A stretch of DNA of 64,000 nt. Source: Diphasiastrum complanatum (taxonomy: Eukaryota; Streptophyta; Lycopodiopsida; Lycopodiales; Lycopodiaceae). The notes under the pieces are model-generated. The model did not search any database, had not been told where the DNA came from, and saw only the letters and a list, made by a program, of their open reading frames with translations. Both the position numbers and the translations under genes were made by a program. The stretch is from positions 3,600,706 to 3,664,705 of the forward strand of contig CM055107.1 of the NCBI GenBank assembly GCA_029204225.1, in the 5' to 3' direction. Below, in pieces: positions 25,799 to 37,500 of this stretch. Each line of letters starts with the position of its first letter. The stretch's first letter is position 1.

Positions 25799-28470
25799 TA
25801 GTTCCCGCGGATCCCGGTACCGCGGACCATATATGGTACCGCGGTACCATATCGGTCGGCGGTACCAAAAAAAATTTTTTTTTGTGAAAATAACACGGGA
25901 ATTTTTTTTTTTTTTAATATTATGGTACCGCAAATCCCAGGGCGGTACCGTACCGGCGGTACCATAACAACGGTACTAGGGGACACTATGATATATATTG
26001 ATATATATGTATATATATATATATATATATTATATACATATCATAGTTGTTGGCAGAATTGCGCGTTCCGGAACGCCCATTCTGGAATGCAAAATTTTTT
26101 TGCATCAAAATCCACAAATTTTTGTTTTTGGTCATGTGATAGTCAGAGGACCAAAATTGCTGCAAATTTTTTTATGCACATTTTTTTGCCACGATCCAGC
26201 ATCCTACGAGTACCTATTCGACGAGGGGGGCGCAGTGGGCACAAGAACCAAGCGGGGAGCGAGAAAACTCAGATTCCAGGTTTTTCTTGCCTACACATTA
26301 CAATTTCCATGATTCTTTAGAACTAGCTGTGGGTGTCAGATTGAAGTGAAGTAAAGTGCTGCAGTGTTTTCTCATGCCTACTGGAATGCCTACAACGTTA
26401 GTTTAGGCCGTTACGGCGTAGAAGAAGTTATGAGAGTGGTGCCCTCTTTCGGTGCTTTTTTTGGCCCTATTTGTGAAATTGGCTATAGGTGTCTGATTGA
26501 GTTGCCGTTAGATGGCACACTCTGTTTCTAAATGCCTTCAAGAATGCTAGGAATGTTGGTTTATGCCTGTAGTGCACATAGATCAATTTGTGATTGTCAA
26601 GGTCGCTTTTTTGGTGTCTTTTTTTAGCCCTAATCTATGAAATGAGCTGTATTTGTTTGATCGATGTGTCATAAGATGCTAGACTGTGTTTTTCAATGTC
26701 CACAAAGGTGCTGGAACTCTCGTCCGGTCCATACAACACAAATTTAGGGTTATTTGTGTGTCATGCTCGCTTCTTCGCATCAGTTTAGCCCTAATCTGTG
26801 AATCTTTGCTATTTCGCATCAATTTAGCCCTATTTTGTAATGTATTGAATCTTTGCATGGCTTGTGTATGTTTTGTAGGGCTTTGAGCGATCACGATAGC
26901 TAATAGGTCATGTTGACACCATGCCGGTTGTTGGCAGGGGCATGTGGGCTGAGGTTGACGTGATACAGGGGGATGTGGCTACGTCCCATGGTTTAGGTGC
27001 CTGCAGATGGAGATGCTACCATTGCGGTCTAGAGTTCACCGGGTCACTCACTAGGGTTAGGGACCATTTGTTACACAATTGACCATGCCAGATGGGTGGG
27101 GCATGGGCATATCAGTATGTAGCTCCATTACAAATGCTAAGGTACAGAGGTTGCGAGAGACATACGGCCATGCCAGCTAGCCACTAAGACCAACACAGAG
27201 TTTTTTCCAGCAGAGAGGGCATAGCTCACGGGTCCAGGGTGCAGGGCCTAGCCATGCAGGGGATATAGGTGCAGGGCCTACTCACAGAGGGATGCTAGCA
27301 CCACCTACCCATGACAATCACTTGATGCCTGCCGCACGTGCAGGGGCACCTGGGCCTTATGAGGCCGGGGACAATTCTTTTTCCATGTCTGTGCTATGTT
27401 TCCACATCTTGTAATTTCGCATGAGAAACGACTAATGACTATATTGTGTCTTGTGTTGTTGGGTGTTGCAGGAGGCAGGAGCTGATAGACATTTGGCATC
27501 AGAGGTGGGACTATTTCCATAGGCCCATCCACCGGGTAGCCGACATGTTGCACCCCTTGTGGCGCACCACTAGACGAGTGGGGGACCTAGAGCTCCATAG
27601 AGGATGGTTGGAGTACACAAATTGAGTCTACCTAGGGCCAGGTATTACACTACAATTTTCAATTTATCTTTTGAGGGTTTTCATGATTCATGCCCATACG
27701 GTCTTGATTGTAGAGACACTGACTCTTGGAATCGTTATTTTGCCATTAGGTGGGACTGAGCTCCTTATCACCATCGAGGGGGGCTTTTTGAGGTTCGAGC
27801 TCGCCCTCGGCAACGGGGGTAGGGGGCTGCAGCCTCGGGAGTCACTGCTGTATCTCTCGCTGCCTCTCTCGAAATTCTGCTTCCTGTTTCCGATGCCTTT
27901 TGTTGTGCCTTCGGATGTCTTCCTCGAGCTTCGTCCTCACGTCAGGTGGTATGCGCTCTGCCATCTCGTTCGACTTTCTCTCGCTGCACATTGGTTTTCG
28001 CATAGGCTCACATAGGCTCGCAGGTGCTCTCATAGCCTCTCACTGGCTCTCTCACAGCCTCTGCCTCTCACAATGCGTCTCACAATGGCAGTCACATTGC
28101 CTATTTATCTCTGCAAGCCAGTTTGCCCATGTGCAGCTGCTGATGATCCTGCCATGTGCTGCTGTGTCTGCTCCCATGTGTTCCGTATCCCATGTGTTGC
28201 TCTCCCATTGGCTCCATGGTCTGCTCCCCAATAGTGTCCATGTGCTGTTGTACTTGCCCCTTGTACTGTCCTTTTTTTTGCATCATAAATGCATTTTTTT
28301 ATTATAAAAAATATTAAAAAACATATATATATATATATTAAATATGGTGCCGCCCTGGTACCGCGGATCTGAGGGCGGCACCATATTGGCGGTACCACCA
28401 TTATGGTACCTTGGCGGTACCACCATTATGGTACCGGTGGTACCATAATGGCAGTACCACCAGGCACCAT

Positions 28471-28527
<57 letters not shown>

Positions 28528-31500
28528 TAGGTCCCGCGGTACTGGGTACCGCGGATCTCGGTACCGCGGGACCATACTGGTACCGCGGTACCACAATATA
28601 ATAATTTTTTTATTATTTAATATTTTTTTAAATTTTTTTTACCTAAACCTACCCGCCCCCCTCGCATTTCCTCTGAAATTTTTTTGCGCCCTCTCCGCCT
28701 TGCCATCGCTGCTGGTTTTTCCTGCCTGCCTTTGATTCCTTGCGTCGCCCATCGCCCATGCAACGCCCCGCCTTGCATCTGATTTTCTTTGCCCTGCATT
28801 CGCCCATTTTCAGCGTCTCTCCAACAGTGAACCCTGCTGTTTTTTTTCCAGCAATCCATCCCTCATTTCATCTGCAATGGTGCAATCCGACCTTTCCGGT
28901 CTGTGGGACGAGGTAGACATTGTCAGGCGGGTTGCCGACAAGGCCAACAAGACCGGTCAGAAGATCGTGCGCTGCCGATACTGTCTCGTCGAGTTTGCTG
29001 CATCCCTCACTCGCCTTAAAGGCCATCTGCTCGGTGCACGCGCAAAAAATGGTGCCACCTTGAATGCTGCCCCTTGTGGCAGCATGACCGTCCCCGACAG
29101 GCAGCGACTACTGGACACCTACGGGCCGCGGCTCGTGGCAGGGGAGAACACCATTTCAGAGGGCATTCTCCAATTTTGCACCGCTCCTTATGTGGCTAAC
29201 CCAGAGTTGTTGCCTGCTTGGCTGGCACGCATGAGGAGAGGGAGTGCATCCTCCTCAGGTCCCTTTGCCCCTCAGACAGTTCTGCCTCACGCACCCCCAT
29301 CTGCTCAGATTCCGGTGGATCTCGTCCCATCGCGTCCGCCAGTTGCCACTGCGGTTCCACCACCACCCACTGTTGCTCGCACTCCACCAGTCTACGACTT
29401 TCTCATGGACTCTTCGCCACCCGAGCAGGCCCAGGATGGTACTGGGCAGGCCTTCGAGGATGTGGAAGAGATCCCTTCTTCCTTCCCTTCCCATCCGGAT
29501 GACCTCCTCAGCCAGCAGTTTTCGTACCCCATGCCAGATGTTGCCCCTCCACCAGTGCACCCCACCTATGCTGCTGCACACATCCCTGCCAGTGCATCCC
29601 ACTCTCCCCATTCCACGTCTACAGCCGATGCATCCACCAGTGCCTAGCCTGTCGCGTCATCGTCCATTCCTGTCACGGTTGGTGCACCGTGCTGGAGGTC
29701 CACCACCCGTCGCCCACCAGGGAGAGCCCTCGTGCAGCAGACCATTCGCGGCGCGCATCAGCCGCACATGGACAGATCGGCCACACAGGCCGTGGCCAGT
29801 CTGATTTACGAGCTGAACCTGCCCTTTGCCATCACCGACTCTGAGCCCTTGAGAAGGGCCTTCCGCCTTGCACAGTCTGTCAGCCCTAGCTGGAGAGTCC
29901 CTAGTTCAGAGGTTGTCCGCACACACATGCTGAGGGATAGGGTCGAGTCCTTGTCTAGAGAGATGGAGCCTCTACGTCGGCACTGGGCCACTTACGGTTG
30001 CAGCATCATGTCCGATGGCTGGACTGATGTCAGGAGGAGGCCGATCCTCAACATACTGGTCTCCAGCTGCATGGGCACATAGTTTTTGAGGGCAGTGGAT
30101 TGCAGCAGGGGGGGGAGAGTCATATCTGCAGAGTTCATGTTTGATGTCATCAGGTCTTCCATCCTAGCCATAGGCCCACAGCATGTCGTCACGGTGGTGA
30201 CGCGTCACGGTGGTGACGGACAATGCCACGAACTGCATTCAGATGGGTGTACTGCTAGAGGCCGAGTTCCCTCATATTGTTCATACCCCCTGTGCAGCCC
30301 ACGGCATAGACCTTCTGATGGGGGACATTGGAGCACTTCCCTGGGTTAGAGCCATCGTCCGGGAGGCCCTCTTCCTGGTGACAGGCGTGTTCTTGCCATG
30401 TTCCGAGTGTTCAGCCATCTGGACCTCCGTAAGCCAGCCCCCACGCGCTTTGCATTCGACTTGGTGGTCATCGACCGTTTGATCAGGTGCAGGGCCCAGC
30501 TTCTACAAATGGTTGCCAATGATCTTTGGGGTGCCAGTACATTTCCGCACACTGAGGATGGGGAGCACTTTTCTTCCACGGTGAGGGGAGACCAGTTCTG
30601 GAGGGATGCACAGACATTGTCAGGACTACTCTACATTGTGCTCCGCATGGCTGACAGCGAGGGGTCGACACTTGGACTGGTGTATGAGCTCATGGACCGG
30701 ATTGGACAGTTCCTGCAGCTGCCCATCTTGCAGCCAGAGAGGTAAGCGGTACAATGTTGCAATTGACCTTTATCTTTTCAGTACTTGCTAGTTTGTTTTT
30801 CTGTCAATGTTAAGCTTTTTCGTAATGCCCTAAACCACATGCCCCTCACCTGCAGGATGACAGAGCTGAAGTTCATATGGGAGACGCGGTGGAACTACTT
30901 CCACAGGAGTATCCACAGCGTTGCACACATGATGCATCCCCTCTTCCTCTCTCCGACACAGATCGCAGATAGGGAGCTCGAGGCCGATTGGCTTCAGTAC
31001 ATTCACAGGGTGGGTCCACACATAGGTTTGGATCCTATCAGGCTCATGGAGGAGCTCGCTGCATTTCGTTTCGGCATGGGCACATTCGGCCACCCGGCTG
31101 CCCAGGATCCAGAGAGGAGGCAGCTACCCATTACCTGGTGGACCATGTTCAGTAGCACATACCCATCTATACAGCGTCTTGCACTGCGTGTCCTTTCTCA
31201 GGTATGCATCTCATTTTATCCTCCATTTTTGTGTTTCGTTGAAGTTTCCCTCTGCCACAATGTGCTGAAGTATTTCAATGCACGCACCACAGGACTGTGT
31301 TGCCTTCGTGTGTGAGCGTAATTGGAGCACATGGGCACTCATTCACACGAGGAGAAAAAACCGGTTGTCAGTGAGTCAGTTGGAGCGGTTGGTGTTATGT
31401 AGCACCAACGCACGTCTGGCCAGGAGGCTTCCGACCATTACGAGCGCATTGCAGGTGATAAGCTAATCTTTCATAGCATGTTGGTTGACTCCTGGTATGT

Positions 31501-34500
31501 TGGTTTCATTTCTTGATAAAGTTGTCTCTCTGACATGCAAATTTTAAACCTTGCAGACGAAGATATCCGATTTGGAGCGCCACGTTGACTTGCCTACGGA
31601 CAGCACCCATCCCATGCCTGCAGATGACCTGGGCACACAGTTGATGGCAGAGAGAGAGAGGGAGCTTGCTGAGATGAGAGACAGAGAGCTTGGACTTGAG
31701 CACAGAGAGCCCCCATTGTATGAGGCAGATGAGCCAGTGTCAGAGGATGAGCATGATGAGGATGAGCCCATTCGGGTTGTGTTTGCCAGACCAGAGAGGG
31801 ATGAGGCAGATTATACAGGTGCAGAGCACACGCCACGGGCAGGGGTCACAGGTGCATCACGTGGCAGAGGTGGGACACATGGCACAGGTTATACCGGCAG
31901 ACAGGCAGGGCACACAGGGGGGGGCAGTGGCATACCTACCTATGTCGACATGATGGAGGAGGCTCTTGATAGAGGGCAGAGTGGTTTAGATGCCGGTCCC
32001 GCAGATGTTTGGATGCGTGCAGCACAGAGTCATGGCCGTTACTACGACAGCACACCAGAGGAGGCACCTGATGACTTTCATTGCACAGATTGGGAGGCCA
32101 TGCAGGGTCTACAGGGTGCACATGATGAGGCACGGGATGAGGCTTGGGTTGATTCAGGGGTTGGTGCACAGGATGATTCAGAGGTCGGTGCACAGGATGA
32201 TTTAGAGGCTGGTGCACAAGATGAGTCCGAGAGCCTAGAGCATTTGTATTCGGATGCCCAGCTGGCCGACTTGGTTGCCACATTGGATTCAGAGGCCCAG
32301 CAGCTGCCGAGTGTCAGGGCGCCCCCATCATCTCTTGCCAGCATGCCATACATAGAGTCCCAGCCAGAGCAGCCGCATGAGGTGCCTACAGTTCCTCCAG
32401 CTCCTCAGAGGGTGTATGTGCGTCGCACAGCTCCTCCAGTGCCACCGATGCCATTTAGGCCTGCAGCCCCTCCATCGTCGTCCACTTCTGCAGCACTAGG
32501 TCTCCATGGCAGGCCACCATCTGTGCCCAGGTTTTCTCTTGCAGCGCCCACATCCACAGTGGCTCCTCCAATGGCAGCACCCACGTCACATCCTCCTCCT
32601 TTGGCAGCACCTAGGATGTACCAGTACCGGCCACCACAGCGCCCCTTTCAGTACATATCGCCACTGTACTCACCTCCTGCACAGCCAGTTCCTCCACCTG
32701 CAGCAGCCCCACGGGCACGCACTCCACGAGCTCATCCTCCTCGCTCAGTTGCACAGGGAGTTCCCTCTTTTGCTTCCCTATCCCAGCCGGCCTCAGCTTG
32801 GGCCCAGCCTAGCCAGCCAGGTGATTTGCGTGGGGGTGACGAGGCATTGATAGCTCCTCTTGTCCGCAAGAGACCAGGCAGGCCCAAGGGTGCACCGAAC
32901 AAGAAAGGCAAGGCACAGAAACTGTCAGGGAGGAGAGGACGACCACGCAGGGCTCCAGGTACAGGTAGAGGTGCAGTATCACAACCAGTTGGAGCAGGTG
33001 TTGTTGGTTTGGCCTGCTTGGGGGCTGATGCGGAGGCTGATTGGGAGGATGAGGATGACAAGTCTTCCCCCTCGAATACACAGCCCATGCCAGTTCCAGA
33101 CAGGCAGAGATATCGGCTGCGAGAGTCAGCTCGGGGCCCTGAGTTGTCTCCAGAGCATTTGTCTGAGTCAGAGCCAGAGCATTGATTGTGGCTCTGTTGT
33201 TTTAGTTTCAGTAGTTTGTCTGTAGCAGACGGTCTACCATTGTACTCAGATGATTTTTCACATTATATACAGTGTTTGGCCTACATTATTTGCTGCACAT
33301 TGTGTGTATGTCGCTCTGTACATGTGATGCTTTATTTTATGTCGAAGAATTCTATGTGCGTGTCTGAATCCTATTTTCATTTAATTTCGTTTGAAGTGAA
33401 TGCTAGCTTCACATATATGCACCTACATCATGAGCACAACAATCACCCCTACACCCCAAACGACATTTCATAAACACATGTAATACATCTGCATTTAAAA
33501 AAATTACAGACATTGCATCTTACATGACCAGGCTCGCGTTGCACAAAAAACAACTATTTATATATTCAACCATTGTATCAGGATAACATCACATATACTG
33601 TCATTTTTTTAAGCAGCCATCTAGTTATTTGCTGCACCATAAACTGCCGAAAACTACATAGCAACAGTCCGCCACATACGGCTGGACCTCATCTATTCTA
33701 AACATCTCTCACTGATCCTCCACCGACTCCTCACCCTCGTCTGGTGCATTGTTTTGTCGCTCTTGCTCTGCCTCCCGATTAGCCCGAGCTGCCTCTTGGT
33801 TAGCCCGACGTCTGGCCGCCCTTTCCCTGACCATGATGAGCTGCCGTCGTGTGAAATTCATTCCGATCTGCTCATCCAGATCTAGGTTGACAGCGGGGAC
33901 AGGACCCACAGCGGGGGCGGGTGGCTCCGGTTCCGGATTTCTCTGTTGAGTTTGTCGCAGCATCTCTCGGATATCTGCCTCTTGCTTCCGATGCCTCTCG
34001 TTGTGCCTTTGGATATCTTCCTCAAGCTTCCTCCTGGCTTCGCCCTCGAGCTTCGGTGGTATGCGCTCTGCCATCTTGATCGACCTTCTCCTCACAGCAC
34101 CCTGGTCCTTGAACACCCTCTCACAGCACCCTGGCTCTCAAACAGCTCAGCCTGTCACCGGCTCTCGCTTGCTCTCTCACTGTCTATCACTAGCCCTCTC
34201 ACAGCCTCTGAAAATGCCGACCACAATGGCATTGTGAGTGCCTATTTGCCCATGGTCTGCTCACCCACAATGCCCATGTGCCTCTGTACTTGCCCCCATG
34301 TGATGCTACCCCCCTTGTGTTGGTCTCCCATTGGCCCCTGGGTCTGCTCACTCGCAGTGCCCATGTGCCACTGCAACAGTCCCCTGCATCATGTACTATA
34401 CCCTCTTTTTTTACACCCAGAACCCCCTTTTTTTACTTTTTTTTGTCCTTTTTTGGTAGTTAATAGATTGCACAGATTGGGAGGCCATGCAGGGTCTACA

Positions 34501-37500
34501 GGGTTTACATGATGAGGCACGGGATGAGGCACGGGTTGATTCAGGGGATGGTGCACAGGATGATTCAGGGGATGGTGCACAGGATGAGGCCCAGAGCCCA
34601 GATCATTTGTATTCAGATGCCTAGCTGGACGACTTGATTGCCACATTGGATCCGAGTGTCAGGGCACCCCCTTCATCTCTTGCCAGCATGCCATACACAG
34701 AGTCCCAGCCAGAGCAGATGCGTGAGGTGTCTTCAGTTCCTCCAGCTCCTCAGAGGGTATATGTGCGCCGCACAGCTCCTCCAGTGCCACCGATGCCATT
34801 CAGGCCTGCACCCCCTCCATCGCCGTCCACTTCTGCAGCACCAGGTCTCCATGGCAGGCCACCATCTATGCCCAGGTTTTCTCTTGCAGCGCCCACATCC
34901 ACAGTGGCTCCTCCAGTGGTAGCACCCACTCCACATCCGCCTCCTTTGGCAGCACCCAGGATGTACCAGTACCGGCCACCGCAGCGCCCTTTTCAGTACA
35001 TATCGCCGCTGTACTCGCCTCCTGCACAATCAGTTCCTCCACCTGCAGCAGCCCCACGGGCACACACTCCACGAGCTCATCCTCCTCGCTCAGGTGCACA
35101 GGGAGTTCCCTCTTTTGCTTCCCTATCCCAGCCGGCCTCAGTTTGGGACCAGCCTAGCCAGCCAGGTGATTTGCATGGGGGTGATGAGGCATTGACAACT
35201 CCTTGTCCACAAGAGACCAAGAAGGTCCAAGGGTGCACCGAACAAGAAAGGCAAGGCACAGAAACTGCCAGGGAAGAGAGGACGACCACGCAGGGCTCCA
35301 GGTACAGCTAGAGGTGCAGGATTACAGCCAGCTGGAGCATGTGTTGTTGGTATGGCTTGCTTGGGGGCTGATGCGGAGGCAGATTGGGATGATGCTAGTG
35401 ACGAGTCCTCCTCGGACACATAGCCCATGCCAGTTCCAGATAGGCAGAGATATCGGCTACGAGAGTTAGCTCGGGGCCCTGAGTTGTCTCCGGATCATTC
35501 GTCTGAGTCAGAGCCAGAGCATTGATTGTGGCTCGGTTATTTTAGTTTCAGTAGTTTGTCTCTAGCAGACGGTCTACCATTGTACTCAGATCATTTTTCA
35601 CATTATATACAGTATTTGGCGTACTTTTTTTGCTGCACATTGCGTATGTCGCTCTGTACATGTGATGCTGTATTTTCAATTTTATGTCAAATTCTATGTG
35701 CGTGTGTGAATCTTATTTTCAACTAATTTCGACTGAAGTGAATGATAGCTTCACATAAATGCACCTACATAATGAGCACAACAATTACCCCTACACCCCA
35801 AACGGCATTTTATAAACACATGTTTTACATTTGCATTTAAAAAATACAGAGATTGCATTTCACATGACCAGGCTCGCGTTGCACAAAAAACAACTATATA
35901 TTCATTCAGCCGTTGTATCAAGATAATATTACATATCCCGTCTTTTTTTTAAGCAGCTATCTAGTTATTTGCCGCACCCTAAACTGCCGAAAATTACATA
36001 GCAACAGTCCCCCACATACGGCTAGACCTTATCTATTCTAAACATGCCTACTGATCCTCCACCGACTCCTCACCCTCGTCAGGTGCATTGTTCTGTCGCT
36101 CTGGCTCTGCCTCCTGGTTAGCTACGTCTGGCCGCCCTTTCCTTGACCATGATGAGCTGCCGTCGTGTGAAGTTCATTCCGATCTGATCCAAATCCAGCT
36201 CGACAGCGGGGGCAGGGGCGGGGATCTGCAACTCTAGGTGTCTCCCCCGAGTCTGTCGCAACATCTCTGCAATGTCTGCCTCTTGCTTCCGATGTCTTTT
36301 GTTGTGCCGTCGGATATCTTCCTCGAGCTTCCTCCTGGCTTCGCCCTCGGGCTTCAGTGGTATGCTCTCTGCCATCTCGATCGACCTTCTCCTCAAAGCA
36401 CACTGGTCCTTGAACACCCTCTCACAACACCCTGTCTCTCAAACAGCCTCTCACAGCCTGTCACCGGCTCTCGCTTGCTCTCTCACTGTCTATCACTAGC
36501 TCTCTCACAGCCTCTGAAAATGCCGATCACAATGGCATTCTGAGTGCTTATTTATCCCCACAGCCTGATCGGCCATGTGAATCCACATCATCCCTCCATG
36601 TGCCTCTGTACCTGCCCCCATGTGATGCTCCTCCCCTGTGTTGCTCTCCCATTGGCCCCATGGTCTGCTCACCCACAGTGCCCATGTGCTGTTGCACCAG
36701 TCCCCTGCACCATGTACTCTACCCTCTTTTTTTACACCCAAAACCCTTTTTTTTTTCCATTTTCTATTTTGGTAGGTAAAAGGCAAAAATTAAATATTAA
36801 AAATATTAAAAAAAAAATATTAAAAATGGTACCGCCCTGGTACCGCTGATCCTAGGGCGGTACCGTACTGGCTGTACCACCGTTATGGTACCGGCGGTAC
36901 CATACCAGCGGTATCAGAGGCCACTATGATATATATATATATATATCTCGCAAATCGCGATTTGGACAACGATTGTAGAATTGCGGTGCAACTATGCTTT
37001 GTACGTTCACAACTTTGTAATTGTAACTATTCAATAACTCATTAACAACCATATGCTAGTTGTTTAATATTGTCAATACTGATTGTGCAGGTATATAAAG
37101 TTTGATACATTCACCCCTGCAGTAGAAAAAGGACTTCCTGTGACACGGGTTATTAGCAGGATGACTTTGCAGGAGGTTCTGTCACGTGCAGTCGGCCCAG
37201 AGATTATTGAGAATAACTCCAAAGTAGTTGATTTTGATGACAATGGCTCTAAGGTTCATATTACAAACGTTTTCTCCATTCTTTTCGGAGAACATAACTT
37301 TGCTACTCTTCATGACCAAATGCACATTGTACAAGTTTTTCAAAGAAACTGAAAGGAAAGGGATTGTCACTACCTGATGGCCTCAAGTTCATAGCTCCTC
37401 TTTTGACCGCTGTGAGAGGGGAATGTTACCCTTTGTTATGTTTTTTTTTGATAGATTGTACCAGCATGAATATTTTGTTGAATTTGCTTCACTACACCGA

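Larger units (their letters stand above)
26042..28471 (+). mobile_element. second hAT subfamily copy, internally deleted (element 2)
   Basis: The left end is CATAGTTGTTGGC at 26042, without GGTACC repeats. The right end is GGTACC-rich and closes CACCATG at 28471, one base off the CTATG seen in the other copies. Inside are a BED finger segment (26921-27081), a jump to a segment just upstream of the dimerisation domain (27473-27628), and an antisense small ORF (27964-27842), the same order as in the large element. Flanking 8-mers atacatat and agatatat are similar but not identical. The protein segments are much diverged from element 3, so this is a different subfamily. Confidence 0.7.
28526..36928 (+). 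mobile_element. large hAT transposon with AT-hook tail and antisense ORF (element 3)
   Basis: Bounded by CATAGG (28526) and CTATG (36924-36928), with ATATATAT outside both ends; 8403 bp. A at position 2 and G at position 5 of the end agree with the hAT terminal consensus. Subterminal regions at 28526-28600 and 36826-36928 carry four and five GGTACC palindromes. It carries a transposase gene (28877-33185, +), a convergent small ORF (34074-33709, -), and then a second, partial copy of the 3' third of the element (34466-36780). It lies in the sense direction within ZEP intron 1. Confidence 0.88.

Noticed and set aside
24627-28600. GGTACC arrays as a possible CRISPR or satellite
   Set aside because: Spacing is irregular, the units are 6-bp palindromes at transposon ends, and the genome is a plant's.
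31594-32353. Open frames antisense to the hAT tail exon
   Set aside because: They are low-complexity shadows of the GC-rich repeat-like coding sequence, unlike the conserved antisense ORF further downstream.
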